Of a DNA stretch of 64,000 bases, positions 24,100 through 34,669 are shown piece by piece. A program made the translations under genes and the position numbers. Below the pieces are notes generated by a model, which was given only the letters and a program-made list of their open reading frames with translations, had not been told where the DNA came from and made no database searches. Origin of the DNA: Macrotrachela quadricornifera (Eukaryota; Rotifera; Eurotatoria; Philodinida; Philodinidae); NCBI GenBank assembly GCA_022393335.1, contig JAJEKB010020239.1, positions 136,128 through 200,127 of the forward strand, given 5' to 3'. Positions within the stretch are counted from its first letter, which is position 1. Each line of letters opens with the position of its first letter.

Positions 24100-24430
24100 G
24101 TTGAAGTAAGATAAAATCACTGTAGTCACAAAATAAACCATAAAAGCAGTAAAACAAATGAAGAATATTGACCAAAATATACGATCATGTGTATTTTTAC
24201 TTCGAGCAATATCTGGAAGACTATGTGTTGATGTATTTAAAGTATATTCACAAATAATTGAATGACGATGATGCAGATTTTTTTTCATTTTTGATTAATC
24301 CTCGTTTTCTTAGTAATACTGTGGTTATTATAGACGAATGTGAAACAAATGCGGCACCCATCGTAGCATTACCCACATTTGACAATGTCTCTTTCTTTGT
24401 GCTTATTTGAAACGGATTAAAGATTGCCAT
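24100..24430 (-). pseudogene. Truncated degenerin N-terminus copy
   Basis: Read on the minus strand, this segment matches residues ~1-101 of the channel gene at 15951-18020: a Ser/Thr-rich start, then HRHSIICEYTLNTSTHSLPD, IARS and the first membrane helix ending YFNY. The frame shifts by one base inside an A-run near 24270-24285. The HG gating motif is changed to HS. Similarity stops directly after the first helix, where the foldback element at 22608-24075 ends, so the rest of the copy was lost or displaced. It is a dead partial duplicate in the same orientation as its parent 6 kb away. Confidence 0.88.
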
Positions 24431-24490
24431 TGAAAAAATAATTAATTAAATAAATTTCCTGCAATTTAAAGATGTCCATTTCTTTTTTAG

Positions 24491-24731
24491 AGTAGTGTCA
24501 CATATCCAGAATTTTAGAGATGCCACCGCGTCTCCTGAGGGAGATGCCGCATCTCCCTCGGGAGACGCCACACCCACATCCGGGAGATGCGGTCGTTCGT
24601 CATCAGAGATGTAAGATTTTCGCTAGAGATGTACATCCCTCACATCCTCACTCGCATCTCCCGCGAGAGATACGGCATCTCCCTCAGGAGACGCGGTGGC
24701 ATCTCCAAAATCCTGGATATGTGACACTACT
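24491..24731. mobile_element. GC-rich MITE with ~60-bp inverted ends
   Basis: The left end (agtagtgtcacatatccag, then gagatgccaccgcgtctcc) is the complement of the right end closing at 24731. The interior repeats gggagatg/catctccc words in both directions and is far more GC-rich than its surroundings. The open frame 24520-24759 is only the translation of these repeats. Confidence 0.75.
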
Positions 24732-24734
24732 GTA

Positions 24735-25262
24735 CTGGAGATACCGCCCCAGAGCATGACACTTTTTTGAAATTTTTTTTTTTGATCTGATTTTTAATTC
24801 GTACGAAATATTCTCTAATGATTCGGCATAAACACCTTCATTATGTTGATTTGACTCAGGTGATAGGACAAATCTCCCACTAAAGTCTGTGTTCAAGACG
24901 GAATTCCATTTATATAGTTTATTGCCTTTCTTCGTTCCATAAATCTTTAGCAGTCTTTTTATAATAATAACACGTTCAATTTTTTGTTGATTTTTCAGCT
25001 TTTGCACTGGTTGTTTTTTTCACCATTTCAATTTCAGTTCAGTCTTAACTCGCCATACGGGCATACGTGATGTTCGATGCCCTTGACGTTTAAGTTTTGC
25101 ATTGACATTTCGAATCAACGCATTTTTCTTTAATTCAATCGCTTCTTTCACATCTTGGATATATTCAACTGTTCTAATTGTTCGAGGTGCACCTAATCTC
25201 GATAAATCTTTGATATTATTTCTTTTTAATATTCTCCAAACTTTCAACCATAGACTTTTTCT
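24735..25262 (-). pseudogene. IS630/Tc1-mariner-type transposase fragment
   Basis: The minus-strand translation shows a winged-helix linker (GAPRTIRTVEYIQDVKEAIE), a charged second helix region, and a segment resembling the first catalytic strand (FSGRFVLSPESNQHNEGVYA), where the family usually has FSDEK. One frame runs through, interrupted by TGA at 25020-25022. Both ends are cut: the N-terminus at the repeat that begins at 25265, the C-terminus before the second catalytic Asp, near the GC-rich MITE. It would have been a DDE/D cut-and-paste enzyme, now clearly dead. Confidence 0.75.
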
Positions 25263-25264
25263 TG

Positions 25265-25333
25265 TTCCCTCGACTGTAGAGAGGGTCATATGAAAAAAAA
25301 GTTTGTTCGTTTGTTTGTGTCAGGGTCAAAAAA
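25265..25333 (-). repeat. Conserved repeat tail motif, inverted copy
   Basis: Reverse complement of the tail motif seen at seven other places in the window: ttccctcgactg, a short hairpin, gggtcatatg, an A-run, then a (gttt)n microsatellite. It is followed two bases later by the head motif (aagtaacgttcgtcg, then cttaaccctcgactg, 25335-25379). Confidence 0.65.
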
Positions 25334-25864
25334 ACAAGTAACGTTCGTCGTGTGACTCACTTAACCCTCGACTGTGAAAGGCAGAAGTGTTTCGTGCTTG
25401 TGCCAATGTGGGGGCGACTGACCTAGTAACTTTAGACGAGCGAGCAATTTCAATCTCTTTCCCAAAACCGTAATGTTCGAAAAAACAATTATTCAATCTA
25501 TTCTGTGTGTAAAGTTACGAGAACACTATTCAATTCCGTTCTTCTGATTTTCTCATGGTCAGATGAAAGCTACAAGCGAGAATAATAATAAAGATATGAT
25601 TAGATACCTGCGACTCTAATAAGAAACGACATCGAACAAACTTTTCCACATAAATATCCCTCCTCAAGCAGACTCACTGTGTCCACAACCAACCGTGCTT
25701 GATATGCTCTCAAGGAATATCATAAGACACATTCTTTCAAGCACTTCTATATAACTTGTTCCACAGTTTCTCAATTTTCAGCATTATGTCCGATGATTCC
25801 AAGAATGCACTTATGAAGTCTTCCAAGATCTTGCGCGAGTGCATTTGTGACATCGAGTCATACC

Positions 25865-25925
25865 CGCAGTGGTTCGTCGGTCGTCGGCGTCCCTTCGGTC
25901 CGCCACTCCCGACTCCCTGCTGCTA
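25865..25925. repeat. GC-rich hairpin motif, copy A
   Basis: Core cgtcggcgtcccttcggtcc, then gccactcccgac. Outer stem GCAG/CTGC and inner stems GTCGG/CCGAC and GGCG/CGCC. The 30 bases upstream (tcttgcgcga onward) align with those before copy B at the same spacing. Confidence 0.7.
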
Positions 25926-26989
25926 ACCGTCGATTCTTGTTCTCTTTCAGTCAGCTTTCCCTATGTCTACTGCTCTCCACGTTTATGTAGAATCAAATAT
26001 AGTCTCAATGTCATCGACTAGATAAAGAGTCTTTCCCGTTCTGCGAACTGCTGCATAAATTGCATAAACACTCTAACGTTGAAAAACGAGTTTTTCGTTC
26101 GCTCGAGCAAATATGCTGCACACATACTCGATGCAATTTCAGCTGCGTTTGTTGCTTTCTTTCCAAAAGGAATGGGAGTCGTACACATTTTCTCATCCGT
26201 GTTGCCTCACGAAAGTGTGCAGATCTTTGTGTACAGCCTTAATTTCACACGGCACTGTGCCATTCTTCCACTAAGTCTCAAACAGAGCACTTACCGCAAC
26301 AAAAGATCCCATTTTTAAAGAGATCCTTCCAGTGGATATCTGGATTATCACTGACTCACTGTCGAGCTGAGAAAACTTCTGTGCGGCCATATTTATAAGA
26401 CCTTCCCCACAATCGTTGTCTCCTACCTGGGTCCATTCGCTATCTGCTCTTTTGGTTCACGGCATTGATATGGGAAGAGACAGTTCTATACGCATTCCTT
26501 TTCGACAGTAGTTTTATCATAATTGAAGATTATGCATCACGGCGTCCAAAAAAATGAACTGTGAACAGTTTGGGCGTTCCTGTAAATTTTGTGTAGTCTC
26601 TGGAGGGTCTCACAAACAACTAATATATCAGTTGAAAACTCGCTTCCACCCTCAGCCACACTCTCCTTACAGCCGAGCGAACTAAAGCTGCTCATCGTCA
26701 CAAGTCTTCTGACACGATCACACTTTCTTTATGCGATCGCTTAGTCCTTACTCGTACACATACCGATTGTCTTACTAGTTTAGACACGTATGTTGCTCGC
26801 TACCTAAATCGATTATTCTTAAGTTAGATTGACATGAAAACCCACGGTGACATACTTTCCTAAATAGTTATACTATGATATCTACAATGGTTTCTAAACT
26901 TGCACTATTGAGTGAGATTACTGAGGGAAGGTATACATGCAATCTTCTGAGTTCTTGCGCGACCATATATGTGCTATCAAAGCAAACTC

Positions 26990-27051
26990 GCAGCAGCTCG
27001 TCGGTCGTCGGCGTCCCTTCGGTCCGCCACTCCCGACTCCCCGCTGCTAAC
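26990..27051. repeat. GC-rich hairpin motif, copy B
   Basis: Same core as copy A. Here the outer stem is AGCAGC/GCTGCT, with inner GTCGG/CCGAC and GGCG/CGCC. This is the best-paired copy. Confidence 0.7.
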
Positions 27052-27493
27052 CGATTACTATAACACCATTTTAGTCTATACATCGCTTGTCTCCCATTTT
27101 CCCACGATCATTAAGAAACAGACACTCTCGTAGTGTACCATAGTTATATTATAGTGGATGAGGAGGAGGTAAAGAGAAATCCATGGTCCTACTCGACTCC
27201 TCAACTTCCCAAACCCTCTGATCAAACTTTCTACAAAATGTTTATTCTCATACAGAAAACCGCACTAGGCCACGAATATTTACTTACGAGTAACGGTCAT
27301 GGTTAGAACTCACTTTACCTTCGACTGAATCTTCTCTAACTGGCGTCCATAACATCCTTTTCTGATATCCTTTACAAAATTCCCCTTTAACAGTTATACG
27401 AATAGATTTCACTTAGGTAGCGATGATTACTTTTTACAGAGCGTGAAGCTTTCAATGTTCTTTAAAAGTCTTCTACCCAAAGTCGGTACTCAA

Positions 27494-27548
27494 AGCTCGA
27501 AGTCAGTCGTCGGCGTCCCTCCGGTCCTCCCTTCTGACTGCTCGCTGT
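27494..27548. repeat. GC-rich hairpin motif, copy C
   Basis: Core gtcggcgtccctccggtcc. The outer stem has changed on both sides to CAGTC/GACTG, so pairing is kept with different bases. The inner GGCG/CGCC stem is weakened. Confidence 0.6.
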
Positions 27549-27722
27549 TGTGCATAATGCCACCCGGAATTATTATTTGTTTTGTTTTCGTTACATAAAA
27601 ATCTGTTAGAAGCATCGACGAAACTGATAAAATTACAGTTTATACCGATGCTGTCTAGTACATTGTACAATGGGTAAATTTGTCAAAAGCCTTTTGAAAT
27701 GCCAACCTCAAGTCATTACTAA

Positions 27723-27786
27723 CAGCTCGCAGTCAGTCGTCCGCGTCCCTCCGGTCCGCCACTCCCGACTACTCATCGTTATGCAA
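27723..27786. repeat. GC-rich hairpin motif, copy D
   Basis: Core gtccgcgtccctccggtcc. Outer stem AGTC/GACT, inner GCG/CGC. It shares the agctcg-agtcagtcgtc lead-in with copy C. Confidence 0.6.
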
Positions 27787-28384
27787 ATGCTTCAAACAAT
27801 TATAGAAATTTTTTCTATTCTGTATATGAAGATCGATCAGGAGCATCGCAATAAATCATAAAATTCTCAGAAAAAAACTACCTTTTCTTAATATTTAAGT
27901 AAAGTTGTATAAGCAAAAGTACTAATGGGGTCTCATATGGTTGAGCATGTCCATATATGTTACAGATAAGACAGAACTTTACCACACCTACTATGGTTCG
28001 AATCAGATATGTGGCACTTATTTAATACGGAACGACCACTCAGCGGGTCTCCGATGGATTAACAGTGATCTCTACAAATCGTGCATATTAGCGTAGAAAA
28101 ATCTTCTTTATTGATAAAACAAAACAAGTCATTGTTTAGACGAATGAGAGAACTGCCGATATTCATTGGTAGATGTGAATATACACATGAGCAGGACATG
28201 CGTAATCCTGCTTGCCATATACTTCCCAACTTAAATTCTTATGAGAATGTCGATTCACAAAACGAGATTCTATGCTAAAAGATATTGTGTACGTCCAAAT
28301 TTAACTTGCAGAGAAGCTTTCAAGAACCGAACCTCCTCAAAATCCGAACCAGTAACCGCTCATAATGGGACATTATAAAACTGA

Positions 28385-29090
28385 CTGATTTCTTCAAAAA
28401 CACTTCTTTAGACCGATAAAGTCGAGGCCGGGGTCGCATAAAACCGACGACATCGATGGATTTCCCGGGCTCCATTACCATTCGGTCAACCCTTCTACGA
28501 TTTCAAGGGTTTGTCCCAGGGACCTACTCTAGACCGAGAAAATTGACTAGGAAGTTTTGAAAAACCGATGGTGCCATTGGATTCCCCGACCCCGATTACC
28601 CTTCGGTCAACCCTTCTGCGATTTCAAGGGTTTGTCCCGGGGACCTGTCTAGATCGAGAAAATTGACTAGGAAGTTTTGAAAAACCGATGGTCCCATTGG
28701 ATTCTCCGACCCCGGTTACCCTTCGGTCAACCCTTCTACGATTTCGAGGGTTTGTCCCAGGGACCTACTCTAGACCGAGAAAACTGAGTTGGAAGTTTTG
28801 AGAAACTGATGGTGCCATTGGATTCCCCGACCCCGATTACCCTTCTACGATTTCAAGAGTTTGTCCCGGAGACCTACTCTAGACCGAGAAAACTGAGTTG
28901 GAAGTTTTGAGAAACTGATGGTCCCATTGGATTCCCCGACCCCGATTACCCTTCGGTCAACCCGTCTGCGATTTCAAGGGTTTGTCCCGGGGACCTACTC
29001 TAGACCGAGAAAACTAAGTTGGAAGTTTCGAGAAACTGATGGTGCCATTGGATTCCCCGACCCCGATTACCTTTGGTCAAACTTTATAAA
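28385..29090 (+). repeat. ~119-bp satellite array, six copies
   Basis: The word ccattggattccccgac and its variants recurs near 28449, 28571, 28690, 28811, 28921 and 29041. Each unit also holds acccttcggtcaaccc, a gatttcaagggtttgtccc word and tctagaccgagaaaa. The fifth interval is 10 bp short because one unit lost its cggtcaaccc word. The array runs into the tail motif at 29114. Confidence 0.85.
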
Positions 29091-29113
29091 ATATCGTTAT
29101 TTTCTTGAAAACA

Positions 29114-29243
29114 TGTTTTTTTGACCTTTGACCCCGACGACAAGCAAGCAAGCAAACTATTTTTTTCATATGACCCTCCCTTCAGTCGAGGGAATTATAC
29201 AAGTAACGCTCGTCAAACGTGACTCGCTTAACCCTCGACTGAA
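29114..29243 (+). repeat. Tail motif followed by head motif
   Basis: Tail motif at 29114-29194 (gaccccgacgacaagcaagc, a T-run, catatgaccctcccttcagt), then within 10 bases the head motif (caagtaacgctcgtcaaacg, then cttaaccctcgactg). The CCCTC/GAGGG words of the tail can pair as a short hairpin. Confidence 0.7.
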
Positions 29244-30974
29244 TTCATTCTATCTATTTCGAGAGTCATTGATAGATACATTGATAGATAAATGGTCGAC
29301 AAATGTGACACTATAGCCAGCTCAGTTTAAACGAATCTCCCACATTTCATGATTTCTAAAACTAAAACTACTAATCTTAAATTCGAAAAATATCGAGTAT
29401 CCAGAATTTTCTCATCATAGATAACTTATTTTGACTTTTATGGTGTATTGATAAAGTATTGACATGAGTTACCTAGACTATAGTCCAACCAGAGTTCATG
29501 ACGAATAACTCAGACAAAATGCAACGTTCCCATTTACTCCAACTGAGTTACTTCAGCCTGGTCTTGTATTCTGAGCAAGCACACAGACAAAGTTGTGTTT
29601 TTCAACTAACTCCCCCTCTTAATCAAGAAAATAGGAATAAAACATTTCGTTCAAACTTTTCATTGAAATTTCCGGTAGCATTGATTCATTACAATCTCCT
29701 GATATAAGTAGAAATGCATGATGCTCGAAATATCAAGAAGCAAATAACGCCATATTAGGATTCAGAAGTTCTTTAATAAATAGATCATTTTTAAGTCAAA
29801 TGTATAATAAAAAAATTATTTTGCGTCAAGAATCGAATCATTCCCCATTTTCTCAAGGAGCTTCAACTCTCACTGATAGTATTACGATAAAGCTTTTAAA
29901 TCAATGTCTAGTCGTTCGTCGGTCTCTCACCGGTCGCCCACTCACGACTAGCCGTTTGCATATTTAACGTCACTATATCGACAGATATTAGTTCAACTTT
30001 GAAGCTAATGGATGCATCTCCTTTAAATTCTTCTCAAAAAGCTACTGGATATTTGTTACTACTCTCGTTAAAAAAAACGAGAACTATTTCAGAATTACTA
30101 TAAATAGAATATAACACATTGTAGTCTAGAAAAGAGCTTTATCTATTTTGGAATATAGTTTTACAGTTGATATCTATCGAAACTGAACAAGAGAACTTCG
30201 AACAGTTGCTTCGTCTTTTACTTATTTCTGTATAAATCTCACCAAAAGATTCGACATATAGTATTCAATAGAGGAAACTGATTAAATTAGAATCAGTATC
30301 GAACATAGATTCACGACCCTCGAATGTCCATGAGTCAAGCTTAAAACAACACGCAGTTCATCAAAGAAAGCTAGAAAACAGATCGGAAACATTTTTACTG
30401 ACTTCGAATCCGTATTTTCCGTGCTCTATAACGATTACTCAAGTTTTTTTAAAACGATGATTTACTAGTTTATCATTAATGGATAACTCCCTATATTGAA
30501 AAACTAAATCTAGATTTCGTTTCGTCATAGTCAATTGTCTTTCGCGGACTTTTACTGAAGACACTTGATGTTATTTACAAATAACTATTTAGCAAACCGA
30601 CTCAGTTTTCATTCACTGATCCTCACCCATCTTGGACTAAACTTATCAGGAAATATAGCAAAGCTAATTACTAATTATTTCGTAAATTATTATGAACCAC
30701 AGATTTGACTCCGGATGCAAATTCTTCACCCTGCTTTACCTTCATATGTTTTTCAGCTAGAGTATTACAAGCTTTTGATATTAATCTAGTTGACAACGCT
30801 TTCACATTGGCTTGGACACAAAAAGATACATAGAAACTATAGAAAAAAGCATACCTGGATAACTACGAAGTTATTTTACGCAATATGATGTCTCCTACAA
30901 TCTACGAGACAAACCGTTGATTCCTGAAAAAAAGGCCTTTTTTCGTAAAGAAAATTATTTGAAAAAAAGTCCAA
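29244..30974. other. No protein gene seen
   Basis: AT-rich filler within the repeat block, with one GC-rich hairpin (copy E) near its middle. The open frame 29498-29707 shows no family resemblance. Parts of 30450-30900 reappear in diverged form at 31830-32270 (for example tagccaattatctgtagtgg against tagtcaattgtctttcgcgg), so the block contains duplicated filler too. Confidence 0.5.
29905..29960. repeat. GC-rich hairpin motif, copy E
   Basis: The most diverged copy, yet with the longest outer stem: CTAGTCGT pairs with ACGACTAG, and CGG pairs with CCG inside. The core reads tcgtcggtctctcaccggtc. Confidence 0.6.
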
Positions 30975-32270
30975 AACCAATAGTACCATTCGATTCCTTG
31001 ACCCCGAAAACCGTTGGTCAAACTTTATAAAAATTCATTATTTTCTTTAAAAAAAGCCTTTCTATAAGCTAGAAAAATTAATTTGAAATTTTCAATGTTT
31101 TTTTTGACCTTAGTGTGTTTTTTTAACCCTGATGTTCTTTTGACCTGTGACAAGCAAACAAACTATTTTTTTTCATATGACCTCCTTCAGTCGAGGAAAA
31201 ATACCTTCATTGATCACTTCGGATACCATCACCATGAGCAATGGTGTTCATCACATACCATCATGAAATCATCATTTCGTAAAAACACACTTTTTCTGAT
31301 GAAAAATACCAAACCTCACCGATTCCTAACATCCATCGATCAATACAGATACCACCAACATGAGCAATGGTGTCTATCCATATGGATGTAATATGGAAGT
31401 TGATGACTTTGGTACTTTCAGAGTATAGCGAAAAACTCAACGTGGCTCTGTGAGGTTTTAATGTGAATGTTCTTTTGACCCCGACGACAAGCAATCAAAC
31501 AAGCAAACAAACTATTTTTTTTCATATGACCCTCCCTTCAGTCGAGGGAAAAGTGCAAAAAACCGTAGTATAAAGAAGCTGATTTCTGATTGGTCCATTT
31601 TTTGCTGACCAGTGGTCGGTCGGATCTAAAATCTGACTTCAGTTTTGAATTCTAGGACATCGATAACCTATTACAAACTTTTATCAAAAGTCCAAAAACC
31701 CTATACATATATAGAAGTTCTAAGCATATGTTTTTTTAACCCTGATGTTTTTTTGACCTGCGACAAGCAAACAACCAAGCAAACAAACTATTTTTTTTTC
31801 ATATGACCCTCCCTTCAGTCGAGGGAACGATGATTTACTAATTAACCATTATTTAACACCTACCCACATTGAAAAACTAACTACAGATTTCGATTCGTCA
31901 TAGCCAATTATCTGTAGTGGAATTTTTCTGGAGACAGTTTATATTATTCACTATTAATTATTTACCAAACTAATTCCGTTTTCATTTACTGATCCCCAAC
32001 CATCTTGGATCAAACTTCTCAGGAAGAAAAGTAGAGCTAATTATCAATTCCTTGATAACTTATTATGCACCAAAAATTTCACTCTAAATGCAAATTTTTT
32101 GTCCTCCTTTACCTTCATATAGCATTCAACTAGAATATTACAGGCTTTTCATATAAATCGAGCTAACAAACCTTTCAGATTGATTTGGACACAGAAAGAT
32201 ACACAGTAACTATAGAAGAAAGCATACCCACATAACTAAAAAGTTATTTTACGTTATATGATCTCTCATC
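30975..32270 (+). repeat. Satellite fragment and three tail-motif copies
   Basis: A single satellite unit lies at 30975-31060 (accattcgattccttgaccc), then tail motifs at 31139-31197, 31472-31550 and 31747-31827. The filler between them is unique or duplicated from 30450-30900. The open frames here (31083-31391 and 31261-31494 on the other strand) cross the tail motifs and are not genes. Confidence 0.65.
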
Positions 32271-32334
32271 CAATCTGTCAAACAAATCATTATTTTCCTT
32301 AAAAACAGCCTCTTTATACCAAAAAAAATTGTTT

Positions 32335-32869
32335 GAAAAAACCAAAAAACTGATAGTGTCATTCGATTCCCTGACCCCGATTACCTTTGGTCAAACTTTA
32401 TAAAAAATCATTATTTTCCTTAAAAAAGCCTTTTTTTAGAAAAAAAAATTCCTTGAAAAAATCAAAAAACTGATAGTGCCATTCGATTCCCCGACCTCGA
32501 TTACCTTTGGTCAAACTTTATAAAAAATCATTATTTTCCTTAAAAAAGCCTTTTTTTAGAAAACAAAATTGTTTGAAAAAATCTAAAAACTGATAGTGTC
32601 ATTCGATTCCCCGACCCCGATTACCTTTGGTCAAACTTTATAAAAAATCATTATTTTCCTAAAAAAAGCCTTTTTTACCAAAAAAAATTGTTTGAAAAAA
32701 TCTAAAAACTGATAGTGCCATTCGATTTCCTGACCCCGATTACCTTTGGTCAAACTTTATGAAATGTCGTGATTTTCTTGAAAACATGTTTTTTTGACCT
32801 TTGACCCCGACGACAAGCAAGCAAGCAAACTATTTTTTTTCATATGACCCTCCCTTCAGTCGAGGGAAT
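32335..32869 (+). repeat. ~119-bp satellite, second array (four copies), plus tail motif
   Basis: The word ctgatagtgycattcgattc recurs near 32349, 32468, 32588 and 32707 at 119-120 bp. Units share gaccccgattacctttggtc and tataaaaaatcattattttc. This is a diverged branch of the 28385-29090 satellite. It too ends in the same tail motif (32788-32869). Confidence 0.85.
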
Positions 32870-33450
32870 AATTATTTTCTGTCTTTTTTTAAATTGATTT
32901 TTTTAAAATACTTTAATTGTCACTACATTCATCAGTCAGTCTGTATATTTGTTACTAAACATCAACAGTTTCCCTCCTCTAATATCGACATTTCGTAAAT
33001 TTTATCTTCCCATGCATCATTGTTATCTCTCCCTATGTAATTTAACGGAAAAAAAAATCCATTTGAAAATTTTCAAAAACTAATACCTCCATTGGATCCA
33101 CCAACCCTAATTAGCCTTCGGTTAACCCTTCTACGATTTCAAGGGTTTCTCGGATGGACCTAGTCTAGAGCGAGAAAATTCAGTTGGAAGTATCGAGAAA
33201 CTGATGGTACCATTGGATTCCTCGATCTCAAAAACCTTTTTTGAATTAAATCAAATAAAATCGTTAATTTTTATTTAAAATGCGAAATAAAAATTCGAAA
33301 AAACAAAAAACCTCACTACAGTCAAGGGAATAAAAATATTTTTAATGGTATATGTTTTTTTGACCTTTGGCCCTGACACAAACCCACAAACAAACAAACG
33401 AACAAACTATTTTTTTTCATATGACCCTCTCTACAGTCGAGGGAATAAAA
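32870..33450 (+). repeat. Satellite fragment and last tail motif
   Basis: One and a half units of the first satellite type lie at 33060-33240. A partial tail (cctcactacagtcaaggg) is at 33308-33330 and a full tail motif at 33354-33449. Confidence 0.6.
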
Positions 33451-34290
33451 TAAACATTGTACACATGACAGAAGTAACTTGATGAGACAACGAGCTAATA
33501 GAAAGGCAATGAGAATTTCCTCCAATTTTGGATTAACGAAGAAAAAATGATGTCGCTAGAGATCGATCGTCTTTTCCTCCATTATCTTCTCTTTTTTTCT
33601 AACTTATAAATTCTATTATGACAAAATAAATTAAATGAAAAGAAAAATATAAACTTAAAATATGAATGAAAAAAGCATTCAAATTGTATATCTGAGAAAT
33701 CTAACGAGAATAATGGCCATATTAACTAAGATTCTTTTTTTTAAAAGGGACATAGATGTAAAAGGAAAGAAATATAGATATCTACAATAAATGATAGTCC
33801 TCTTTCATGTATAAAGATTGATTGCATAGTCCTTATTCTTTTCCATAATATGTATAATGCATAAAGATTTGAGTTTTTTTTTCAATAATATTTAGTAGTT
33901 TTTGTTTTTGATTATTTTCTAATCAGTTCTAGAAAAGATTACATAGATCTGTTTTTTGTTGCCTTCTTTCATAAAACTCTATTTAATCTCATAATCAAAT
34001 ACAAATTAGACTTGAACAGATCCATAACTCTTCATTAACAGAAATTCGACCACTCTTTTTGTTCACGATCTTTGTATTTGATAGCGGCAAGACTTAGTAG
34101 TATTGGAGAATAATTGTGTCTATCTATAGCAGCTGAAACGATTGTTCAGACATCACTTTTAAGTAGAAAATTGACTAAGAAAAGCCGATGGGTAGACTGT
34201 AGTAACAGTAGTAGTGAAATGACCTAAGTAAAGACATGAAAAGTTGATCAATAGTTACAGCAATTCCAACTTTTTGTGCGTCGAATCTTA
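33451..34290. other. Intergenic, no gene seen
   Basis: AT-rich with T-runs; no coding or repeat match seen. Confidence 0.5.
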
Positions 34291-34428
34291 GGTAAAATTG
34301 CAGTTTACGGTCCGTCGATAGAAAATCAAGAAAAATAAGAAGTTTTTTCTCTTTGATCTAAAGCAAAGAGAAGATACTTCTTATTTTTCTTGATTTTTGA
34401 TTAGCGGATCGTAAACTGTAATCTTACC
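34291..34428. mobile_element. 138-bp palindromic MITE, left copy
   Basis: An almost perfect hairpin: ggtaaaattgcagtttacgg to its complement ending cttacc, with TA on both sides. It is the mirror image of 36235-36372, and both lie outside the mariner element. Confidence 0.8.
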
Positions 34429-34589
34429 TATGCGATAATGGTATTATAGTCCATTTAGCAGTAAAATACATTTTTCAGATATAAAACTCAACTCAATCGA
34501 AATATAAATAAGTTATTCGTGATCAGCGCGCAAAATCGCATATGAATAATATGCTTCTGAAGATATTTAAAAAGAAAATTTTTTCGATC

Positions 34590-34644
34590 ACTGAGGGAGA
34601 CCCAGGGGTGGACCTCATGAATGAATCGTCGAAGGGAGTCTTAA
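34590..34644. mobile_element. Possible decayed piggyBac-type terminus
   Basis: A gagacccaggggtggacctc palindrome followed by atcgtcgaagggagtc and TTAA resembles the right-end layout of the piggyBac copy at 21786-21825 (palindrome, ATCG-start inverted repeat, TTAA). No matching other end or transposase was found, so this is a weak call. Confidence 0.3.
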
Positions 34645-34669
34645 CTAGGAAATGAAGCAAGACTACTTA

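Larger units (their letters stand above)
25380..28380. other. Repeat-derived, no protein gene seen
   Basis: No coding match. Apart from the GC-rich hairpins listed separately, it holds a decayed head motif near 27283-27330 (acgagtaacggtcatgg, then ttcgactga). Short open frames on either strand (26011-28278) overlap these repeats and have no family resemblance. Confidence 0.45.

Noticed and set aside
24520..24759. Pro/Arg/His-rich frame
   Set aside because: Translation of the GC-rich MITE repeats.
27960..28040. tRNA-like box B (ggttcgaatc near 27983)
   Set aside because: No acceptor stem, D arm or anticodon arm can be formed around it.
25865..29960. Hammerhead ribozyme or tRNA-derived SINE for the GC-rich hairpins
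   Set aside because: The CUGANGA and GAAA core words and the box A/box B words are all absent.
29114..33450. Helitron explanation for the repeats with a terminal CCCTC/GAGGG hairpin
   Set aside because: The hairpin fits loosely, but no CTRR end follows it and no Rep/helicase segment was found.
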